Shown here in pieces: positions 57,454 to 64,000 of a stretch of DNA of 64,000 nucleotides (positions are counted from its first letter, which is position 1; each line of letters begins with the position of its first letter). Where the stretch lies: NCBI GenBank assembly GCA_024704765.1, contig JAKMXF010000222.1:744001-808000 (forward strand), written 5' to 3'. The notes beneath the pieces were generated by a model. It made no database searches and was not told where the DNA came from. It worked only from the letters and a program-made list of their open reading frames with translations. The translations under genes were made by a program, and so were the position numbers. Source of the stretch: Oopsacas minuta (lineage: Eukaryota > Porifera > Hexactinellida > Lyssacinosida > Leucopsacidae).

Positions 57454-60022
57454 TTAATTTTGAGATGAGAGTTTTTCCTTCCTTCTCAAACAGCCAAGTT
57501 GTCTTTCTTTATCACTATTATCAAGCACAAAGGACTTCAAAAGTATGTTTGACAAAGTAACACATGCTCCTTGAATAATAGACATTGCACTGTCAATACG
57601 AGATAAGGCTTGGCTGAGGTGAGCTCGACAGCAGTGTAAATTGCAATTAACAAATAGTTTGTAAGCTGAATGAACGAAATGAACAGTTGAGATTAGGGGT
57701 ACAGTTAGTCCACCCTTGTTTAAATTAGTGAGAAACTCCGAATCAGTTAGATTGTCATCATCATCTTCAGCTTCGGCCGTTGAAATATTAGTTCGGAATT
57801 TTCGTTCCAAATATCCAGCGATAAATATTACTTTATGTTTGATTGTGTCATTACTTTGAACAAGATCTTCAGTCTCTACAATAGTGATATCAAATTGATC
57901 TTCTTCTATGTGAATGCTACAAGTGCAAGGTACGTCACTATGAGGCTGTGGGGTCGAATTGTATTTCAAAATTGCGCGAAGATTCTTGGTTTCTGCAGCT
58001 GCCTTGATGTCAACGACCTCTATATAGAAATTTCCTGCACTGCGTTGTCTGGCTTGGCCAAAAAACTTCTCTAGAGCTTCATCCGCGAACACTCCAGGCA
58101 ATACATAACTGAAGTTGTGGTGTGTCAACAATAACTCTGCTGCTTGGACATTTGCTCTTGTAGACAGTACAAACGCATATGCAGTCTGCTTTGTGAGTTT
58201 CTGTGTCCGACCTGGTCCACCTGGCCATGCACAAGACGATATGACATCACAAGTTTCATCGAGTTTTTTGAAACTTGTGCAATTCTTGGTCCACGGTTGA
58301 CGACACTCATCACGCGTATTTATACCAGAAAACCTGTCTATAACATTCATCAAATGGAACCAGTCAGTGATGAGTTTAACAAAAACAATGGTCCCTTCAC
58401 TAATACTGAGCATATATTTTAAAGTTAAAAGAGCAGCAACAGTTTTGTCATTGAATATCTGACAAACCAAAGGCACACTTTGTCTTTGCAAAGGTTTGGG
58501 ATACACAGCTGTGTATATAATCTTGGTCAAACGGATGCAGTTCTTCCTGTCTTCAATGTAAAGTGCTTCTATGTCTTTCCAACGTGCTATGTGTGATTTA
58601 CCATCTTTTGTGAATGCGAGTTCCTTATGAGGCACAGTTATCCAGTGCTTCCTAATGTTTTTGAATAAATGGACATAGTCATAAACGAGAAAAGTGTGAG
58701 AGTTTAAGATGTCTATAAACACTCTACCAGCTCCACCTGATTTAGCATAGACTGAGACATTTGTATTGCAATTGTCACATATACAAGAAATTGTAGTGCC
58801 ACCAGCATTGCTAACTGCTGCGAGAGCTTCGAGTAATATACCCTTGAGTTGATCTGAATTGAGTTTCGCGACAGGATGAATACGTAGGATATATTTAGGG
58901 CCACCAAAATGGCATACAACCTCGATCACTAAAGCATGTGTTGCGAGAACTTCAGCGTCACCAGATCTATTTTGAGCATAACCAACAACATGACCACCAG
59001 AGTACCTAAGAGTTTCTGTTAGCTTCACCTCATCAAATAAAATGTCTACAAGACGCTGCTGGGGTTGAAGCTCTTGAAGAAGTTGCCTCTAGTTTTCATC
59101 ATGTAGACTATTAGAAAGAAGTTCTTCAACAGTTCTACTCGAGTAATGGAATAGCACCGGATTTTCGTAGCATTCTATACGCAGCTGGTGAAATGTTATG
59201 AAGTTCAGCAGCAAGAACATAAAGATTTCTATCAAAACGACGGGCTTTTGGTGCAGTAAGTAACAACCCGAGCTGAGCATACAAAAATTGATAATGGGGA
59301 AGTTCAGAGCAACACATACGACTCAATTCCTCAAGGGCACTTTTCACGTAGTCTGTGTCTTTGAATTCGTACTCTGGAATACTCGTTAAAATGCTATTGA
59401 ATTGTGACCATTTGCTGATGAGGCTATTCTTCTGTAGGAAACCAGCTTTGGAAAAATACGATTTAGGTATTTCCTTTCCATTTTTCTGAACACATTTAAG
59501 GAATAAAAATCCAAATGGTGATTTAACATGTTGTAAATGTAGAAACTGGACAACTGAACGTCCTTGTGCGTCAGTTTTGGACATGTAAACATCATCACCA
59601 TCATGAATAATAAGATGATTTTTGGAGAGAGGCTGTTGGATGACTGTACAAAAAGAATCAAAGTCACCAAGTTGATCAAGAGCGTTATTTCTAAAGTCTT
59701 CATTTCTGGCACGTACTTCTGCCGAAGAACTTGTACTCCTAGGGGTTGAAGAGACTTGCTTTAAACAGGACTTTGGGACACCAGGAAAAATGGATGGAAG
59801 TTGACTAGGTCGTTTATTGCCTTTAACTGTGACCCATTCACAGTCAAAATGATGGTAACAAGCATATATTTGTTTAAGTTGTAACAGACTGGAGCGTTCA
59901 TTTGGCATAGCATCAATCCAACGATCTCGCTCATCTTCATCACTTGGAAATTGTACTACTTTTGTGTATGGTTCACACCTGTAATTTCCACGACATCCAA
60001 ATACGTTACACTTCTTAGGCAT
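57454..60022 (-). pseudogene. P-element transposase with THAP domain (two lesions)
   Basis: The ATG at 60022 opens a THAP zinc finger: C5-x4-C10, W35, C55-x2-H58 and a closing SQLPSIFP, which would bind the element ends. A 3'-directed frame of 295 codons ends at 59135, where one extra base (near 59140) shifts the frame; the next frame then meets a TAG at 59091-59089 (HDEN-stop-RQLLQ) and runs on to TAA at 57454. Total length is 2569 bp, i.e. 855 residues after removal of one base, close to human THAP9 (903) and Drosophila P (751). Catalytic-type motifs: LFDEVKLTE (about residue 330), ISCICDNCNTN (about 416), LVYDYVHLFKNIRKHW (about 445-460) and DEALEKFFGQARQR (about 647-660). The 524-codon second part begins in the track at a GTG, not a true start. 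No intron was needed to connect the parts. Confidence 0.9.
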
Positions 60023-60224
60023 TATAAAATAAATACCAACACCACCTTTAAAATGCAGTTGTAAATTGGATGATTCCCAGCACCAGAAATGCTAGTAAAG
60101 CTACAATACAAACCTGAAAAAAACATAATACAGCAGCATGAACTACGGACAGCGTCAGATGACGCCAGGTGACGCCAGGAGCGGCGATAAAGCAAAAGCT
60201 TTCCATGACCTGCCATGTTTATTA

Positions 60225-60254
60225 CGCAATGACGTCGTTGCGTCATGATACAGT
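60225..60254. promoter_or_regulatory. Palindromic CRE-like site near the P-element 5' end
   Basis: atgacgtcgttgcgtcat is an imperfect palindrome containing TGACGTC and GCGTCA, close to the 5' end of the transposase gene. Just inside it, gacgccaggtgacgccagg is a tandem 10-bp repeat (60162-60181). Possible promoter or protein-binding sites; inference only. Confidence 0.35.
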
Positions 60255-60267
60255 GGACCCAAGTTCC
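60255..60267. promoter_or_regulatory. Subterminal inverted repeat, right
   Basis: ggacccaagttcc, exact inverse of 57081-57093. Confidence 0.75.
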
Positions 60268-60315
60268 GTAATCCGAGATTGCCAGATACTAGTCCTTCTA
60301 TGTAAGGAGTCTATG

Positions 60316-60323
60316 CATTCAAT
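60316..60323. repeat. Target site duplication, right copy
   Basis: CATTCAAT, see 57024-57031. Confidence 0.92.
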
Positions 60324-60776
60324 GATAAATTTGCAAAGGGGCCGAAAACACCTAGAAAAAGCCTTCCGCAGGAGCTAGCAGAAGCGTGCATGAAGGGCGA
60401 TTTTCGGCTAGTTATGGTTAAATACATGACGAATTATTTATTATTTATCAGTTCGAGTCAAGAGACCATCCAAACTTTAATTACTCCAAATATGTTTGGA
60501 GAATGATAAAGATCGACGATTACGATGCCAGTAGATTGATCTCGAATATGTTCGGCCCAGCCTGTTAAAACATCGTTAGACTAAGCTAGCAAATATAATA
60601 TTGCAGTAACTATATGTTGGTTAGTGTAAAATGTACAATGGTCGATGAAGAAGAATTTAAAATCTGATTTTCTGGAGGCTATGTTAGAGTAACTCTAACA
60701 TAGCTTGCCGCGTAGACATACTCTCACCTCTTCGTGGTTACCCGGATCAACTAGATAATGTTATTAAGCAGTGTTG
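60324..60776. other. No gene; perfect 27-bp palindrome at 60678-60704
   Basis: gctatgttagagt at 60678-60690 is followed by one base and its exact inverse at 60692-60704. No gene is evident in this stretch. Confidence 0.7.
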
Positions 60777-60781
60777 ACTGT

Positions 60782-61387
60782 CAGGGCCATGCGAGCATAA
60801 TTCTACCATACCAGGTCAAACCTAATTTGAGTAAACATCAGGGCTCTGTCACTGGCACAACTGGCCCGACTCCCATAACTAGTCCGGCTCGGACCTTTAT
60901 GGATGCCGCAACTCGTCCGAGACTAGATGTGGCATCCATAACTTGTCCGACCTGGACTAGGCTACTACAGCGGGCCGGGCCAGCTATGACAAGGGCGTAC
61001 CAGTTATAGTCGGCTATAACTGGTCCCAGACAGTTAAAGCTTGACCATGAGTTGCGACAATTCTATGACTCATTAAGAAATATTGAGTAAAATATTATTC
61101 TATTATTAATGCATAGATATTTTGAAAAATGATCTAATATATAATTCAAAACAGTATATTTAATAGAACAAACAAGTGATATGAATCTACGTATATTCTT
61201 ATCAATTTAATTACATGCGAATATATATATGTACGTATAGCTACCAACTATCTAGATATAGATGTAGCCACAATTTTCAGTGCCCAGGCTGTGACCTGGT
61301 CATATGACCAGGTCACCTCGTCAAACCTGCTCTGGAATATTCTACCAAGGTTTGACCTGGGCAGATTGCATTACTGGCGCGGCCCTG
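60782..61387. mobile_element. Non-autonomous element, 606 bp, rich in small palindromes
   Basis: It starts cagggcc and ends ggccctg, with ACTGT directly outside both ends (60777-60781 and 61388-61392), a probable 5-bp target duplication. The interior contains a perfect 26-bp palindrome at 61291-61316 (half-site gtgacctggtcat), a perfect 11-bp stem with loop tcgg at 60999-61024 (stem accagttatag) and a tatggatgcc/ggcatccata pair near 60898 and 60931. It is GC-richer than its surroundings. The 83-codon frame inside (60758-61009) is probably not a gene. Confidence 0.68.
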
Positions 61388-61392
61388 ACTGT

Positions 61393-62550
61393 ACATAATA
61401 TTGAATCGCTAATTTTGTCATAAATGTTTTAGAAGTTGTAAGGAATATATCATAAATTTACAGTAAACCCATACCTTCTAAGTCACGATTTCAAAAGGGA
61501 GGAAAATGATTCAGTTTCAGTATCTAGTAGAGTTTATGAACGAAAACAGATCAAGCGTAAAAATTGTTAAGAAAGTATTGCGAGAATATATGTGGGAGTT
61601 GAATTGTGGAACATATGTACATTTAGCGTGAAGCATCATTAATCATGAAATACAACCATATATAGTGAATATATATTTTGTCTGACCAAAAAATTTGGAA
61701 TCAAAATCCGATACATGTGGTTAATTAATAAGTTGTTGATTTGCCATTTGGACCATGGATTATATTCATAATACATATTTTGCTGTTGATTGATAGAAAA
61801 TGTCCAATAAAGTAATAGTAAAATTGGCTCTGTATAATATTCATTAAATTGGAAAGCAACACCTAGAGGCAAACAAAGCTACTCATTCCTAAAAGTATGA
61901 TTTCTGGAAGAGTTTTTTATATATCTACATTCCCAGTCCTTAACCCTCGAATACAACAACGCTACCAAAGTGATGAAAATTTGCAACAATCCTGAAATAA
62001 TTTGGTTTAGCTTTTGTGCAGGAAATAGATGTGATCCCTGGGATGAAGAACTAGTCGATTCACTAAGTGATGAGCTAGTAGATTGATGTGAGCGATTTTC
62101 AAAACTACTTTGCAAGGACGTGGGTTGGCATAAACAGTCTGTAATATATTCATTCCGCATTTAGGATATCCCCCATGACATGTCACATAATTTTCTTCAA
62201 TAAATGTATCTATATATTTCTTTTTCATATTCTACTAACACATTATCTGTTGGCTAATTAATTAATTAGATAGTTCACTATAATCATTATTCAAATTAGC
62301 TAATTTATTTGCAAACGGTTTGCATGTAAGCGAACTGAAATACCAACATAAATTAAAGATTCCTTGGACAAATTGTTTACATTCAAACGAACCGAAGCAC
62401 TAATAACATGATAGTCCTACTGCAAAAGCTCAAATCGTACGTAAAACATCTGGACAACTTTCAGGCACAAACCTGAAATATATCATTTAGGATATATTGG
62501 TAGTCAAATGCAATAAAATCGCTTTGTGCGTACTTGTGAGTGTCTAATCC
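61393..62550. other. No supported gene
   Basis: The minus-strand frame at 61879-62160 encodes a Ser-rich stretch (ENRSHQSTSSSLSESTSSSS) followed by a hydrophobic segment (IISGLLQIFITLVALLY) that could be a membrane helix; an overlapping frame at 62007-62228 reads ENYVTCHGGYPKCGMN. Neither shows a family motif or clear splice sites, so I do not call a gene, although a terminal exon of an unknown membrane protein is possible. Confidence 0.3.
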
Positions 62551-62698
62551 CAGGGCCGTCGGAAGTGGGGTGGCTAGTGCGGTCTTGGCCGCACTACTTT
62601 TGTATGAAATAACATTAGTTTTATGAGCCATGAGTCTGCATAACCCCAGACTCATGGCTCATAGCGCCCAACTTTCCCATGGGCTTCCTACGACCCTG
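62551..62698. mobile_element. 148-bp MITE with perfect central hairpin
   Basis: Ends cagggccgtcggaag and the complement of cttcctacgaccctg are a 15-bp inverted repeat with two mismatches. Inside, atgagccatgagtctg at 62623-62638 is repeated as its exact inverse at 62647-62662 with an 8-base loop. Flanking 8-mers tctaatcc and cctaagac agree at 5 of 8, a possible degraded hAT-type target duplication. Confidence 0.68.
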
Positions 62699-62944
62699 CC
62701 TAAGACATTCAATTTTTACTTGTATCATCTAAATTTAAATTTTAAAACAATAGTTCACGCCACGAAACGCCACAAGTTTCAGCATCAATTACTTGCAGAT
62801 GGCGAAAAAATCTTTTATATTGTCATCAAGTTTATATGGTTGCATAACTAACAATAATCGAGTCAATTGCCGTTTAACCCCTACGTAATCCAACAAGATG
62901 TTTTAATGCATTTTTGTCATCTACTAGCTTTATTGACCGACAGG

Positions 62945-63230
62945 AAGAAGTCCCCCAGGAGTTGAATATTTCGGGGCTTAAAACTAGGTGCCCAAAAAGA
63001 ATCATCCGTGTTCGAAATGTAGCCTGCTAATTCAATCGCTTTCAGATTAACTTTTAATTGATATATTCGTCTTCAGCATCAAATTTCCAGCAGTTTGTTT
63101 TACATATTGACCACATTAAAAGGATTTAATTTTCCCAGCTACGTGAATATTCTTCAGGAATGTGTCAACATTCCCTTCTCAAAATCTGCACGAAACCTCA
63201 TTGAGTGACCCTTTGTTCAACGCCGCTGGG
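62945..63230. repeat. Dispersed repeat, copy 2
   Basis: Matches 12243-12545 and 2998-3075: aatatttcggggctt, agcatcaaatttccag, aggaatgtgtcaacattcc, ctcaaaatctgcac and a final ttcaacgcc. Confidence 0.6.
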
Positions 63231-63317
63231 CTGAGTTTAGTTATGCACATGTCAACTCTCTAAATTATCTTTACAGACAGTTATATTAGAATTTCTAACT
63301 AAGCGAATCCTTCTTAC

Positions 63318-63473
63318 ATTGCATTGGTCACACGTAACGAGTAGGGCATCAGAATCTTTCGACCAAAGATAGTACGTTCCGGATCTAGATCCTCTTGGAG
63401 GATCGTCGATCCATTTGAAAAAGTAGGAACGTGATTGGGATCGGGAGCATAATTTCCTCATAAGATCCCCAGC
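63318..63473 (-). CDS. Possible exon of an unknown gene
   Basis: 156 bp, 52 codons open on the minus strand between an acceptor-like ttttgaag and a strong donor AAT/gtaaga. It reads GDLMRKLCSRSQSRSYFF, KWIDDPPRGSRSGTYYLW and SKDSDALLVTCDQCN. Its composition and balanced residues look protein-coding and differ from the AT-rich surroundings. I do not recognise the family, and neighbouring exons are not identified. Confidence 0.4.
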
Positions 63474-63824
63474 CTTCAAAATATAGACAAGTAATAGTGT
63501 TATATTCCCAATTATGACTGAGTAATGAGCTTAAATTGTTATTCGTGACTCTCAGGTAACTATACTTATATTAAATAAAGATTCACAATCCAAAAGGAAG
63601 ATTAGAATACGCACGAAACCAGTTTTTCGTACTTATCAGTTTTAACTTCATGGATTTCTCAGATGGTATATAACTAGTGAGCTGCGCTTGCTAGGTCGCT
63701 GCGCGACAGCTTAGTGCTTAAGTATTGGAAAGGATAAATTACATTTTGCTTTTGGTCGTTACGAGATGGAATATATTTGGCACTAAGTGCCTCGAATTCA
63801 CAAAATAGTTAATATTTTAAGATT

Positions 63825-64000
63825 ATATTATCCATGGTCCATCCAAATTACATTCAATGGCTTTCTGTGGTGACACTGGAGATGCTAGGCCGCTTTTGAT
63901 TAGTAATCTTGGCACTTCTTGCCACGGGTATTAAGAAATTTTGACATTTCCAAATTTGGATAATTTGGATTATTTTGTACTGTCATGATGACGTACTAAT
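63825..64000 (+). repeat. Dispersed repeat, second copy of the 29160-29340 segment
   Basis: Shares atggtccatc.aaattacat, tagtaatct, gcacttc/acacttc, and tactgtcatgatgacgt/acagtcatgatgacgt with 29160-29340; it reaches the right edge of the window. Confidence 0.65.

Larger units (their letters stand above)
57032..60315 (-). mobile_element. Full-length P element (THAP type)
   Basis: 3284 bp. The 32-bp terminal inverted repeats 57032-57063 and 60284-60315 differ at only two positions (catag.ctcctta.ataga, then aggactagtatct); the classical Drosophila P element has 31-bp ends starting with CAT. A second, perfect 13-bp inverted repeat (ggaacttgggtcc) is at 57081-57093 and 60255-60267, 49 and 48 bp from the ends, comparable to the subterminal repeats of P. 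CATTCAAT flanks both sides. The only gene inside is a THAP/P transposase on the minus strand. The structure is complete, and the damage to the gene is small. Confidence 0.95.

Noticed and set aside
58125-58422. Frames of 60-92 codons opposite the P transposase
   Set aside because: Shadows of the transposase reading frame on the other strand.
57454-59028. 524-codon frame as an independent gene starting at 59028
   Set aside because: It begins with GTG, and the transposase frame is open upstream to the TAG at 59091-59089 and continues in the THAP-containing part; it is the second half of one gene.
60758-61009. 83-codon frame in the GC-rich element
   Set aside because: Lies across the border of a non-autonomous element and reflects its palindromes and GC content.

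Overview
This is a eukaryotic, almost certainly invertebrate animal window: AT-rich, no compact operons, short exons with GT/AG borders separated by introns of 3 to 11 kb, and a very heavy load of cut-and-paste DNA transposons. The mix (several 1.3-kb mariner/Tc1 elements, DD37D elements, a P element with a THAP domain, Mutator relatives, THAP-domain fragments) fits an arthropod; a copepod such as a sea louse is my guess only, because nothing in the window fixes the species.

Host gene: one conserved gene can be assembled by eye. Five minus-strand exons (43983-43796, 32344-32104, 23120-22667, 19652-19468, 11088-10857) join in a consistent reading frame of 433 codons that matches the N-terminal GTPase domain and the start of the FF-domain region of p190 RhoGAP (Drosophila RhoGAPp190; human ARHGAP5/ARHGAP35). 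The gene spans more than 33 kb here and its RhoGAP domain must lie beyond the left edge or in exons I could not find. Most of the window between 11 and 44 kb is therefore intron, and those introns are the landing site of the transposons.

Mobile DNA: complete element ends with TA target duplications can be drawn for mariner D34D elements at 8095-9408, 40545-41874 and 52297-53630, for DD37D elements at 26001-27317, 29595-30902 and 48828-50123, and less surely for a Tc1-like element at 45864-47149. A truncated relative of the 40.5-kb mariner lies at 28052-29044. All transposase frames are broken. At 57032-60315 lies a full-length P element: 32-bp terminal inverted repeats, a perfect 13-bp subterminal repeat at equal distance from both ends, a perfect 8-bp target duplication, and an 855-codon THAP/P transposase damaged by only one frameshift and one stop. 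Around 45-48 kb and 54.9-56.5 kb are decayed MULE and Mutator-type genes, and at about 745-2675 an old element with long inverted ends and a cysteine-rich transposase relic.

Non-coding structure: long palindromes are the most unusual feature. One at 4060-5157 has 516-bp nearly identical arms and a 5-bp target duplication. A diverged relative is at about 17714-18613 and a single arm is at about 31200-31650; a different palindrome is at 12538-13230. Several small MITE-like elements (36942-37130, 42407-42994, 43437-43740, 60782-61387, 62551-62698), a minisatellite and a two-copy 757-bp tandem duplication complete the picture. Stretches in which I see nothing are listed explicitly.
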